Below are positions 15,759 to 23,419 of a stretch of 64,000 bases of DNA, piece by piece. Origin of the DNA: Bin87 sp965217175 (GTDB lineage: Bacteria; Chloroflexota; Dehalococcoidia; Lucifugimonadales; UBA3495); the NCBI GenBank assembly GCA_965217175.1, contig OZ244251.1:806001-870000 (forward strand). Direction: 5' to 3'. Under the pieces are notes generated by a model that did not search any database, had not been told where the DNA came from, and was given only the letters and a program-made list of their open reading frames with translations. Each line of letters opens with the position of its first letter. Position 1 is the first letter of the stretch. A program made the translations under genes and the position numbers.

Positions 15759-16658
15759 CTATACCAGCTCCAGGCGGCGGCACATTTCCAGCATGGCCTT
15801 GGCCGTTTCCTCGTGGGCCACATCGACCATGTCGCCGGCGTAGGTGACGGCAGCGGTGCCTTCCCGACGGCTCTGCTCCATTGCTTCGAGCAGACCCTGC
15901 CAGTGGGCGATCTCCTCGGCGGTGGGGGTGAAAATCTCATTGACCACCGGCACGTGGGATGGATGGATCAGGTTCATTCCGGTGTAACCGAGGGCCTTCA
16001 GGTTGTTGGCCCAGAAGCGCAGGCCGTCCAGATCGCGGATGTCGAACCAGCCGCCGCTAATCGGCCACTGGATGCCGGCTGCCCGGCTGTCGACGAGGAC
16101 CTTGCTGCGAAGATACAGCGTTTCCGCTCCCTGGAGCGTCCAGCGATACCCGACGCTGCGGGCGGTGTCGCCGCCCTTGCCGCCACTGCCGCCCATGTGG
16201 GCCACGCGATCGGACGCCATCGCGATCTCATAGGCCATGCGGATGCCCTGCGCGGTTTCCAGTCCCGGATCGATACACACGGTGTTGAGTTCCATGCCAG
16301 CCTTGCGCTCGAAGTACCGCAGCAGTACGTCCGCCTCAACCACGTCCGCCGGCGTCTCCACCTTGGGAAGCAGGATGCCGTAGAGACCGGGACGGGTGAC
16401 GGCTTCCAGATCGAATCCGGTGAGGCCGGTTTCCAGACGGTTGACACGCACGAACAAGGTTTGCCCCCGGGCGGCCAGCTCGTCGATCATCTTGCCCACC
16501 AGCGGTCGCGCCGATTCCTTGTCGTACTCGGGAACCGAGTCCTCCAGGTCAAGGATCAGCGCATCGGGGCCATATTGAGGAGCCTTGCGCATCCAGTCTT
16601 CCTTGTTGCCGGGCACAAACATGACGGATCGTAGCGGTTTGGTATTAATGCGAGCCAT
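15759..16658 (-). CDS. CitE-like lyase (HpcH/HpaI aldolase family)
   Basis: A 299-residue protein with the CitE-type barrel landmarks SVMFVPGNKEDW at the N-terminus, ALILDLEDSVPEYDK near residue 35, LFVRVNRLETG and GILLPKVETPADV (metal and substrate binding), then a conserved C-terminal IHPSHVPVVNEIF. The family cleaves or forms beta-hydroxyacyl-CoA bonds (citrate lyase beta, malyl-CoA or citramalyl-CoA lyases). The gene is downstream of a CoA-transferase remnant on the same strand, an arrangement known for CoA-transfer/lyase pairs. Which acid is used cannot be told. Confidence 0.85.
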   Translation of the reverse strand: MARINTKPLRSVMFVPGNKEDWMRKAPQYGPDALILDLEDSVPEYDKESARPLVGKMIDELAARGQTLFVRVNRLETGLTGFDLEAVTRPGLYGILLPKVETPADVVEADVLLRYFERKAGMELNTVCIDPGLETAQGIRMAYEIAMASDRVAHMGGSGGKGGDTARSVGYRWTLQGAETLYLRSKVLVDSRAAGIQWPISGGWFDIRDLDGLRFWANNLKALGYTGMNLIHPSHVPVVNEIFTPTAEEIAHWQGLLEAMEQSRREGTAAVTYAGDMVDVAHEETAKAMLEMCRRLELV

Positions 16659-16704
16659 CGGTGGCTTCCTCCTGTGGGTTGGGGCGGGTTAGCTGATGTA
16701 GTTG

Positions 16705-16800
16705 TGTTACGGGATTGCCACGTTGCTGCGCTCCTCGCAATGACAGACGGGTGGGTACGTCCCTCACCCCCGGCGGGAGAGGGGAGCCGAATGCGACATG
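16705..16800. repeat. Repeat D unit and degenerate B
   Basis: GATTGCCACGTTGCTGCGCT (16714-16733) is a D unit in the gap between two minus-strand genes. A partial B (CCCTCACCCCCGGCGGGAGA) follows. Confidence 0.65.
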
Positions 16801-16863
16801 GATGGACAGGATGGACAGGATTTTGGGCCGGTGCAGGGAACGGGATGGTGGGGGCGGGTGGGC

Positions 16864-17222
16864 CTAGATGACTCCTTCGGAGTGCAACCGGGTGAGGCCG
16901 TCGTCGTCGATGCCGCACAGCTGGGCCAGGACTTCGGCGTTGTGCATTCCGAGCGACGGGGCGCCGGGAACATCGGGCAGCGGTTTTCCATCGAACAGCA
17001 CCGGAAATCCGGCAACGACCTCGTCCACCTCGCCGTCGAACGCGGCGTTGCGCATGGGTCGCAGCGCCCCCCGGTCGCGGAAGTGCGGGTCGGCCAGAAT
17101 TTCAGGGACGGTGCGCACCGGAGCGCAGGGCACATCGCCGGCAGACAGACATGCCAGCGCCTCGTCTCGGGTCATGGCGCCGATGCGAGCCTGCACTTCG
17201 GCCCGTGCCGGCGCGGCGATCT
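16864..17222 (-). pseudogene. C-terminal remnant of a fifth CaiB/BaiF CoA-transferase
   Basis: This is the 3' part of the 347-residue frame 16864-17907. About 118 residues carry the CoA-transferase C-terminus: MTRDEALACLSAGDVPCAPV, then ILADPHFRDRGALRP and SLGMHNAEVLAQLCGI. The N-terminal two thirds, including the catalytic Asp, are missing and replaced by a transposase. The remnant stays in frame with the transposase, so a chimeric polypeptide could be made, but it cannot be an active CoA-transferase. The intact gene probably formed a pair with the downstream CitE-like gene. Confidence 0.85.
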
Positions 17223-17907
17223 CGCTGTCCGACACCTTGGCCGAGGTCAGTACGGCCTGGCGGATTAGCCCCGAGCCTTTATCCACCCCCAGGTGCACCT
17301 TGTAACCAAAATAGGAGCGCCCGTACTTGCGGGTCCAGTCCGCGTCCGGGTCCTGATCGCTGCGCCTCCCCAACCCCGACCCAGCGGGGGGCTTGCGCAC
17401 TTGAGCTTCTACCAGGGTGGCGTCCAGCAGGGTCCCTTCCTTCAACACCATCCCCCGCACCTCCAACTGGCGCCCCGCCTCCCCAAACAGCGCCTCCCCA
17501 AGCCCCCGCTGGGTCAACTCCTTGCGGAACCGGCTGATGGTGGAATGATCCGGCGTGGCATCCTCAAGCCCCAACCCCACGAACCGACGGAATGATAGCC
17601 GGTCTCCCAGGGCTGCCTCCATCTCCGGATCCGACAGGTTGTACCATTGCTCCAACAACAGCACCTTCACCATCAGCAACGGCGGATAGCTGGGCCGTCC
17701 TTTCGGTGCCGCATACACCCCAGAGAGCATCCCCTCCAACGCACTCCAGTCCAGCAGATTACTGATCCTTTCCAATCGATCATTGCGTCCCAACCCTGCC
17801 GGCAATAACACTTCCACCAACGACGCCCGATTCGTTATCCGATGCATTTCCGCTCCCTCCCACCTGTCTCTAACCTCTATTTTTAACCATAGCCTCCATT
17901 TATGCAA
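17223..17907 (-). mobile_element. Truncated IS5-type transposase fused in frame to a CoA-transferase tail
   Basis: The N-terminal part of the frame (preferred start MHRITN at 17846) is an IS5-family DDE transposase: YPPLLMVKVLLLEQWYNLSD, ALGDRLSFRRFVGLGLED, PDHSTISRFRKEL, the first catalytic Asp in GTLLDATLVEA, and YFGYKVHLGVDKGSGLI. It stops after SAKVSDS, before the second Asp and the Glu of the DDE triad, and the right end of the IS is absent. Upstream, 17908-17930 adjoins a partial B repeat. It is most simply read as an IS insertion followed by an IS-adjacent deletion; an assembly join is an alternative. Confidence 0.85.
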
Positions 17908-17916
17908 AAGTCTCCA

Positions 17917-17962
17917 TCAAGGGAGGGGGTCCTTCGACAGGCTCAGGATGAACGGGAGGTTG
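17917..17962. repeat. Partial B joined to an A unit
   Basis: TCTCCATCAAGGGAGGGGGT is half of a B hairpin fused to CCTTCGACAGGCTCAGGATG. It sits between the upstream border of the IS5-type element and the CMD gene. Confidence 0.7.
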
Positions 17963-17963
17963 G

Positions 17964-18509
17964 CTAGGTGATTTCGGGTTGGACGCCCTCGGGAAGTTCG
18001 ACTTCGAAGGCCGAGAGGACTTGGCCCACCAACAGGTAATGGCCCATCAGGGCGGTGATGCCGATTGTCCTTTCGGTTCCGAAATGATCTGAAACGGCGT
18101 TGAAGGTTTCGTCGCTGATTTTGTGGTTGCGGAAGAGTTCCTGCACGTATTGGACCAGGGACTCCTCGATGCCGGTCATGCCCTCAGGGGCTTTGCCGGT
18201 AGCGATGGCCCGCACAGTTTCATCGGATACACCGGCCTGGCGAGCCAGGCGCGCGTGGGCAGAAAACTCATACTGCTGGCCAATTTCACGGGCGGTTGCG
18301 CAGATGATTATTTCGCGCTGGGCTTCGGTGATATCAAGGTCGAAGCGGACGAAGGCGCCGGTATGGGCGACCCGGGCGGCCAGGTCGGGGCTATGCAGGA
18401 GCACACCGTAGGGTCCGCGGACGCTGCCGCGGCTGCTGGCGATAGAATCGAAGAACTGCTGATGCTCGGCCGGCAGTTGATCTCGGGTAACGTCGGTAAG
18501 TCGGGCCAT
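17964..18509 (-). CDS. Carboxymuconolactone decarboxylase-like (CMD/AhpD fold) protein
   Basis: A 181-residue all-helical protein with the CMD-family core EAQREIIICATAREIGQQYE followed by FSAHARLARQAGVSDETV and a C-terminal ALMGHYLLVGQVLSAFEVEL. The CxxC pair used by AhpD-type peroxidases is absent, so thiol peroxidase activity is unlikely. Some CMD proteins are gamma-carboxymuconolactone decarboxylases, and many are uncharacterised. Its start overlaps no other gene. Confidence 0.75.
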   Translation of the reverse strand: MARLTDVTRDQLPAEHQQFFDSIASSRGSVRGPYGVLLHSPDLAARVAHTGAFVRFDLDITEAQREIIICATAREIGQQYEFSAHARLARQAGVSDETVRAIATGKAPEGMTGIEESLVQYVQELFRNHKISDETFNAVSDHFGTERTIGITALMGHYLLVGQVLSAFEVELPEGVQPEIT

Positions 18510-18612
18510 GATTGCTCGCTCCTTGGTATTTGGGTTGGATGGGTGGATATGGACGCTGCGCGAAGAAATATACCGCTAGCGCTGGTCGGTGTCCAATTGA
18601 ACCGATAGAGGG

Positions 18613-18800
18613 CAGGGCAATCGCATCATAAATTGCACCGTCGTCGTTGCGGCTTTCGCCGGGAAAGACGATCCTTCGACAAGCTCAGGATGAGCCGGGG
18701 GTTCACCCTCACCCCAACCCTCTCCCATCAAGGGAGAGGGTGCCTTGGACAGGCTCAGGATGAACCGGGGCGGTAGGCTCAGGATGGACGGGGGTGTGGG
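18613..18800. repeat. Left half of element E joined to A and B units
   Basis: CAGGGCAATCGCATCATAAA at 18613 is the left end of MITE-like element E. The element runs to GGGAAAGACGA (about 18670), where it switches abruptly into a repeat A unit (TCCTTCGACAAGCTCAGGAT), then B (18702-18741) and more A. The right terminal repeat of E is missing here. Confidence 0.75.
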
Positions 18801-18803
18801 CGG

Positions 18804-19664
18804 CTATTGCGGGAATTCGAGATCGAGGGAAATGTCGAGGGCGTCGGGGGAATGGGTGAGGCCGCCGATGCTGATGAGGTCGACGCCCGTTTCGGCGACT
18901 TCGCGCACGGTTTCCAGGGTGATACCGCCGGATGCTTCAATGGATGCGCGGCCGGCGATGATGCCAACGGCTTCCTGCATCATGGTGACGGGCATGTTGT
19001 CGAGCATGATGATATGTGCGCCGGCTGCCACCGCTTCATGCACCTGTTCCAGGGACTCGACCTCAACTTCGACGCGGATGGTATGGGACGCCAGGGATAT
19101 GGCCCGGCGAACCACGTCGCCAAGCGGTTCCTCCAACGATGCGCGGGCCGCCAGGTGGTTGTCTTTGATGAGGATTCCATCGGCCAGATTGAGGCGATGG
19201 TTGTATCCGCCACCCATGCGGACGCTGTACTTGTCGAGATAGCGATGGCCGGGGGCGGTTTTGCGGGTGTCGACGATGCGGGCGTTGGTGCCAACCACGG
19301 CGTTTACGTAATGGTTGGTGGCGGTTGCGATGCCGCTCATCCGCTGGATGAAGTTGAGGGCGGTGCGTTCGGCGCGCAGGATGGAAGCGGCCGGGCCGTA
19401 AACGGTGGCGATATCCTGTCCGGGATCCAGGGCGGCGCCGTCATCCAGCAGGAACTCTATGTCCAGCTGTGGGTCGATGCGGTGGAAGACGGCGGCGGCG
19501 ACCTGCCCGCCGGCCAGTACTCCGATGGCCTTGGCGCGGAGGACGCCGCTACCGACTACGTGGCCGGGAATGAGGGTTTGGGTGGTTGGATCGTTGAACG
19601 CCTGGTCTTCAGTGAGTGCAGAATCGATGAGGTTCAGAACCTCGGGGGGAAGCTGCTGGGTCAT
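18804..19664 (-). CDS. nadC: Nicotinate-nucleotide pyrophosphorylase (carboxylating), quinolinate phosphoribosyltransferase
   Basis: The frame opens at 19712, but ATG 19664 has GAGGAC just upstream and yields a typical 286-residue NadC. Signatures include the N-terminal ALTEDQAFNDPTTQTLIP, the Arg/His phosphate-binding block VDTRKTAPGHRYLDKYSVRM and GGGYNHRLNLADGILIKDNH, then VEVEVESLEQV, IIMLDNM and IEASGGI. It converts quinolinate and PRPP to nicotinate mononucleotide in de novo NAD synthesis. The genes for NadA and NadB are not in the window. Confidence 0.95.
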   Translation of the reverse strand: MTQQLPPEVLNLIDSALTEDQAFNDPTTQTLIPGHVVGSGVLRAKAIGVLAGGQVAAAVFHRIDPQLDIEFLLDDGAALDPGQDIATVYGPAASILRAERTALNFIQRMSGIATATNHYVNAVVGTNARIVDTRKTAPGHRYLDKYSVRMGGGYNHRLNLADGILIKDNHLAARASLEEPLGDVVRRAISLASHTIRVEVEVESLEQVHEAVAAGAHIIMLDNMPVTMMQEAVGIIAGRASIEASGGITLETVREVAETGVDLISIGGLTHSPDALDISLDLEFPQ

Positions 19665-19877
19665 GTTGTCCTCGTGGTGGCTGACAGGATGCGCTGGTTG
19701 GCAATGATGCATGAGTTTGCCACGTCAGGGCGTCAGTGGCAACGGCTCAGGATGCGCGGGACGTTGGAGGTGGGTACGCCCCTCACCCCCGGCCCCTCTC
19801 CCACCGGGAGAGGGGTGGTCCTTCGACAGGCCCAGGATGATCCTTCGACAGGCTCAGGATGCGCGGGGGTTCACCCT
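19665..19877. repeat. B and A units forming the left flank of the IS110 element
   Basis: A B unit (about 19781-19815) is followed by two A units (19820-19863) and the start of another B (GGGGGTTCACCCT, ending 19877). The B unit is interrupted here and continues after the IS at 21007. Confidence 0.8.
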
Positions 19878-19892
19878 TGTATGTTAAGTAGA

Positions 19893-20023
19893 GGCGCGGC
19901 AGACCGAAACACCCTGGGTTGCTGGAAACCGTGGGTGAGCGGGGTCGCCGCGCCGGAGCCCTGGAGAGTCCGAACAGTTGCTTGGGGTAAGACCCCGCAT
20001 CTACAAGGCTGGACCAAGCCAGG
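19893..20023 (+). ncRNA. Candidate IS110 bridge RNA (target-binding and donor-binding loops)
   Basis: Two stem-loops precede the transposase. Loop 1 is closed by GGCGCGGC (19893-19900) with GCCGCGCC (19947-19954), extended by GACC/GGTC. It contains CACCCT (19910-19915), identical to the left flank, a GGTT/AACC hairpin, and GGGTGAG (19933-19939), complementary to CTCACCC of the right flank (21005-21011). Loop 2 is closed by CCTGG (19960-19964) with CCAGG (20019-20023), plus GTCC/GGAC. It contains ACAGTTGCT (19974-19982), identical to the right end (20998-21006), a GGGGT/ACCCC hairpin, and TACAAG (20002-20007), complementary to the left end CTTGTA (19876-19881). This matches the published IS621 bridge RNA layout. 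Confidence 0.8.
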
Positions 20024-20041
20024 ACAAGAGGAGGATAAGGG

Positions 20042-20989
20042 ATGAACTCGGTGAAGACAAGGGTAGGGATCGACGTGAGTAAGGCGGTACTGGACCTGTA
20101 CGCCCACCCCACGGGGGTGAGTCAGCAGGTGAGCTACGACCCAGTAGGAGTTGGGGGATTGGTAGCGGAGTTGCAGGCGCTGGAGCCGGACATCGTAGTG
20201 CTGGAAGCCACTGGGGGGTTGGAAGTGTCGGTGGTGTCGGAGTTGGCGGCGGCCCAGTTGCCGGTGGTAGTGGTGAATCCGCGCCAGGTGCGGGACTTCG
20301 CCCGTGCCACGGGACGGTTGGCGAAGACGGACCGGTTGGACGCCAGAGTGTTGGCCGAGTTTGGGGCCGGAGTGAACCCGCCGCTGCGGGAGTTGCCCGA
20401 TGCCGCGCAAAGGGAGTTGCAGGAGTTGGTGACGCGTCGACACCAGCTGGTGAAGATGCTGACCATGGAGAAGAACCAGTTGCAGCGGGCTGGTGGTCGG
20501 GTACGATCGGGCATAGCAGCCCATGTCGAGTGGTTGGGAGAGCAATTGGGGGAGGTGGAGCAGGAGATTAGCCAGTTGCTGCGCGCCAACCCAGCGTGGC
20601 AGGAGCGGGCCAAGATGTTGCAGAGCGTACCCGGGGTTGGGCCGGTAGCCTGCGCCACCGTCATCGCCCGATTGCCCGAGTTGGGGCGGTTGAACGGGAA
20701 GGAGATCGCGGCCCTGGTGGGGGTGGCGCCGTTCAACCGAGACAGCGGAACCCTGCGGGGCAGACGTAGCGTATGGGGCGGCAGAAGAGAGGTGCGCAGT
20801 GTGCTCTACCTGGCAGCCCTGTCGGCCAGCCGGCACAACCCACCGATCCGGAACTTCTATCAGCGACTGGTGGCGGCTGGGAAGGCAAAAAAAGTGGCCC
20901 TCACCGCGTGTATGCGCAAGCTACTTACCATCCTCAACAGCATGGCCAAGTCGGGCCAACACTGGAACCCTCAAACCACTACACCCTGA
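20042..20989 (+). CDS. IS110-family DEDD transposase (RNA-guided recombinase)
   Basis: A 315-residue IS110 transposase. The N-terminal RuvC-like domain has VGIDVSK (Asp11), VVLEATGG (Glu55) and KTDRLDARVLAEF (Asp97, Asp100). After a coiled-coil stretch the C-terminal Tnp domain has SVPGVGPVACATVIARLPEL, AALVGVAPFNRDSG (probable catalytic Ser235) and RREVRSVLYLAALSASRHNP. No frameshift or internal stop is seen, so the enzyme is probably functional. GAGGAGG lies upstream of the ATG. Family members use an element-encoded bridge RNA to select target and donor. Confidence 0.93.
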   Translation: MNSVKTRVGIDVSKAVLDLYAHPTGVSQQVSYDPVGVGGLVAELQALEPDIVVLEATGGLEVSVVSELAAAQLPVVVVNPRQVRDFARATGRLAKTDRLDARVLAEFGAGVNPPLRELPDAAQRELQELVTRRHQLVKMLTMEKNQLQRAGGRVRSGIAAHVEWLGEQLGEVEQEISQLLRANPAWQERAKMLQSVPGVGPVACATVIARLPELGRLNGKEIAALVGVAPFNRDSGTLRGRRSVWGGRREVRSVLYLAALSASRHNPPIRNFYQRLVAAGKAKKVALTACMRKLLTILNSMAKSGQHWNPQTTTP

Positions 20990-21006
20990 CATTGAACACA
21001 GTTGCT

Positions 21007-21103
21007 CACCCCAACCCTCTCCCCTCAAGGGAGAGGGTGCCTTGGACAGGCTCGGGATGCGCGGGAAAGACGAGAGCAATAGAATCAAAACGCGATTGCC
21101 CTG
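21007..21103. repeat. Right flank of the IS: B unit, A unit, right half of element E
   Basis: The interrupted B continues from 21007 (CACCCCAACCCTCTCCCCTC) to 21037. A degenerate A (CTTGGACAGGCTCGGGATGC) then switches into the right half of element E (GGGAAAGACGAGAGCAATAG) ending in AACGCGATTGCCCTG at 21103. Confidence 0.8.
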
Positions 21104-21222
21104 AGATTGACGGCAGTTCAATTGACGGTTTGACTCGCCGCATGTTAGTCTGAGCCATTATGAAATGCTGGGAATCAGGCAAATGGTTCCCGGGACGAAA
21201 AACGCCATCAGGAGCATCCACA

Positions 21223-21609
21223 ATGAACGTTACGCCTCTGGCTATCGAGAAACTCCAGGAAGTGATGGAGGGCGAAGATGAAAGCGGTTCCGCCCTGCGG
21301 GTAGTGGCGATGCCGGCCGGCCAGGGTTTGCAGTACATGCTAACCATGGAAAAGGAACACCAGCCTGACGACACCGTCGTTCGCATGAGCGGCGTGGAGT
21401 TTCTGCTGGATTCTGACAGCGCTCCATTCCTGGAAGAAGCCACGATCGACTACGTGGAAGAGTTCGGTGGCCGCGTTGGGTTCGTGATCAACAATCCGAT
21501 GTACTCCGGCGGTGGCTGTGGTTCGGGAAGCTGCGGCTGCGGAAGCGGTGGTGGTGGAGGCTGTGGATGTGGCAGCGGCGGCGGTGGCTGCGGCTGCGGC
21601 GGTCATTAG
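21223..21609 (+). CDS. A-type Fe-S carrier-like protein (HesB/IscA family) with a Gly-Cys tail
   Basis: Start at ATG 21223 with AGGAG eight bases upstream gives 128 residues. The HesB/IscA fold is visible in VTPLAIEKLQEVMEG, SALRVVAMPAGQGLQYMLTM, VEFLLDSDSAPFLEEATIDY and VGFVINNP. The first conserved Cys (GGGCSG in IscA) is replaced (PAGQGLQY). The C-terminal CGCG motif is expanded into a Gly-rich tail with seven Cys (GGGCGSGSCGCG, then two more CGCG motifs) and a terminal His. It probably binds Fe-S or other metal ions, but its role in cluster transfer may differ. Confidence 0.75.
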   Translation: MNVTPLAIEKLQEVMEGEDESGSALRVVAMPAGQGLQYMLTMEKEHQPDDTVVRMSGVEFLLDSDSAPFLEEATIDYVEEFGGRVGFVINNPMYSGGGCGSGSCGCGSGGGGGCGCGSGGGGCGCGGH

Positions 21610-21808
21610 AACCTGCCCGGGCTGAGCCTCAATCTGGCGGCTGGCCCACCCAAATAAGCGAACTATCTGGCATCGGCTCAACCGCCGAACCCGGTTATCA
21701 AATGGTAATCGGGAAAGTGGTTGGGCCGCTAGCGCGATGACGGCCAACGGTGCGGTGGTTGGTGGATTGAGCTGGCCAGCGGAGTTAAAATCAACCAGGA
21801 GTCCGTTT

Positions 21809-22630
21809 ATGCAATTTTGGCGCAAGATGATGGCGCGGCGGCATCTTGATCGCTTGCGGAGCAACGTGGTGGCGTGGAACGAGTGGCGAGCGACCGAGGA
21901 TGTATCGGGTTTGTCATTCGCCTACTCGCAGATGCGTGGCGCCGACCTGACCTGGAGTAACCTGGACAACCTGGACTTCAGCGGGTCGGATTTCAGCAAC
22001 GCCGATCTGCGCGGCGCCGACCTCCACCACTGCAATCTCACCGGGGCCAACTTCCAGAACGCCGACCTGCGGGGCGCAAACCTGCAGGGGGCCACCATCC
22101 AGGAAACCAATATGGCCCGCGCCCAACTGCAGGGAGCCAACCTGACCCGCGCAGACCTGAATCAGATAAACCTGCGCGGGGCCAACCTGGGGCAGGCGGT
22201 GTTGCGAGGGACGTACTGCTATTTTTCGGATTTCTCGGAAGCCAACCTGGCCTGGGCCGATATCCAGTTCGCGAATTTGTCGAATACCACGTTTTACAAA
22301 TCCGACCTCACCGAAGCAAACCTGACCCATTCCAATTTGTCCCACGCCAATCTGAACCAGACGGTGTTGAACAACACGAACTTCAGAGACGCCCTGGTGT
22401 ACGACACCATATTCGCGGCGCTGGACTTGACCGGAGCGCATAATCTGGCGTCGGTCCGCCATCAGGCCCAGTCAGAATTGAGCATCGGGACCGATACGCT
22501 GATCAGCACGCTGCGCGGCTCTGGCGGGCAACTGACCGACGAGCAGGAGGAATTCTTCGCCAAGGCGGGAGTTTCGCAGGCGATGATAGCAACGATTCGA
22601 TCGGCCGCGATTCCTCCGCCCACGCGGTAG
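21809..22630 (+). CDS. Pentapeptide-repeat protein
   Basis: ATG 21809 has AGGAG upstream and gives 273 residues; a longer frame from 21737 lacks a good site. Residues from about 36 to 205 are pentapeptide repeats of the A(D/N)LxX type (GADLTWSNLDNLDFSGSDFS, NADLRGANLQGATIQ, and so on), which fold as a right-handed quadrilateral beta helix. The C-terminus (about 215-273) is helical and distinct (SELSIGTDTLISTLRGSGGQ). No membrane segment is present. Some members mimic DNA and protect gyrase, but nothing here shows that. Confidence 0.85.
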   Translation: MQFWRKMMARRHLDRLRSNVVAWNEWRATEDVSGLSFAYSQMRGADLTWSNLDNLDFSGSDFSNADLRGADLHHCNLTGANFQNADLRGANLQGATIQETNMARAQLQGANLTRADLNQINLRGANLGQAVLRGTYCYFSDFSEANLAWADIQFANLSNTTFYKSDLTEANLTHSNLSHANLNQTVLNNTNFRDALVYDTIFAALDLTGAHNLASVRHQAQSELSIGTDTLISTLRGSGGQLTDEQEEFFAKAGVSQAMIATIRSAAIPPPTR

Positions 22631-22647
22631 CGCCGGGGGGTTCCGCC

Positions 22648-23330
22648 CTCACCCCCGTATCAAGTACGGGGCAGGCTCTTGCCCTTTCCCGGTGGGAGAG
22701 GGGATTCGCCCGACGTACGGGTCGGAGAAGGATTTTGGTTTTGCCACCTCGGAATAGTGGCGCGTCTCACCCGTACTCACTTTGTCATTGCGACCCCGTA
22801 CCCGATGCGGGGGGTTGGCAATCTCGATGAGGCTGAACACACGTAGACGATCCTTCGACAAGCTCAGGACGAACGGCCCGGTGGGGCCGGCCCTTCGACG
22901 GGCTCAGGACCAGCGGGGGGATTGCCACGTCGCTGGCGCTCCTCGTGATGACAGGGGGTCCTTCGACAAGCTCAGGATGAATGGGGGCGGTGGGAGAGGG
23001 GTTGACCACCCTCACCCCAGCCCTCTCCCATCAAGGGAGAGGGTGCCTTCGACAAGCTCAGGACGAGCGGGGGCCGGTGGGCGCAGCGAGGTTGCCACGT
23101 CGCTGTGCTCCTCGCAATGACAGAGGGTCCTTCGACGGGCTCAGGACGAACGGGGGCTGATGGGAGAGGGGATTGACCACCCTCACCCCAGCCCTCTCCC
23201 ATCAAGGGAGAGGGTGCCGTCGAAGGGCTCAGGATGAACGGGGGCCGAGGGCAGCGAGATTGCCATGTCGCTGCGCTCCTCGCCATGACAGGGGGCGCGT
23301 GGTTTCCCGCGTTCGCGGGAATGACGGGAG
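22648..23330. repeat. Large repeat mosaic (C+B, F, D, A and B units)
   Basis: This fills the 790-base gap before the gamma-glutamyltransferase gene. Contents in order: a C+B composite (22648-22700), element F1 (about 22768-22954, right end lost), A units (22956, 23045, 23129, 23218), B units (22998-23045 and 23182-23218) and D units (23090-23122 and 23258-23290). No coding sequence is supported; frames here give the repeat-derived FDKLRMNGG-type sequence. Confidence 0.85.
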
Positions 23331-23419
23331 CGCTGGGTTGGTGGTGTGCCGGTGGCCATCGGGCGGTGATATTATTGGGGTGGAAACTGTCTTACTCATA
23401 TTCGAGGAGCAATCGCCGT

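Larger units (their letters stand above)
19878..21006 (+). mobile_element. Complete IS110-family insertion sequence inserted in repeat B
   Basis: The element boundaries come from the interrupted repeat. TTCACCCT (19870-19877) plus CACCCCAACCCTCTCCC (21007 on) rebuilds an uninterrupted B unit, as seen at 18702-18718. A CT dinucleotide is present at both edges (19876-19877 and 21005-21006), as expected for the core of IS110/IS621-type recombination, and there are no long terminal inverted repeats. The element is about 1,129 bp and holds a structured non-coding 5' region and one transposase gene. Confidence 0.85.

Noticed and set aside
18807..20045. 412-residue plus-strand ORF
   Set aside because: It is antisense to nadC and then runs through repeats into the IS110 leader; nadC has clear family motifs and a ribosome site.
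23234..23419. N-terminal extension of the gamma-glutamyltransferase
   Set aside because: The extension is translated repeat sequence (D and A units). ATG 23420 has a good Shine-Dalgarno and begins just before the conserved region.
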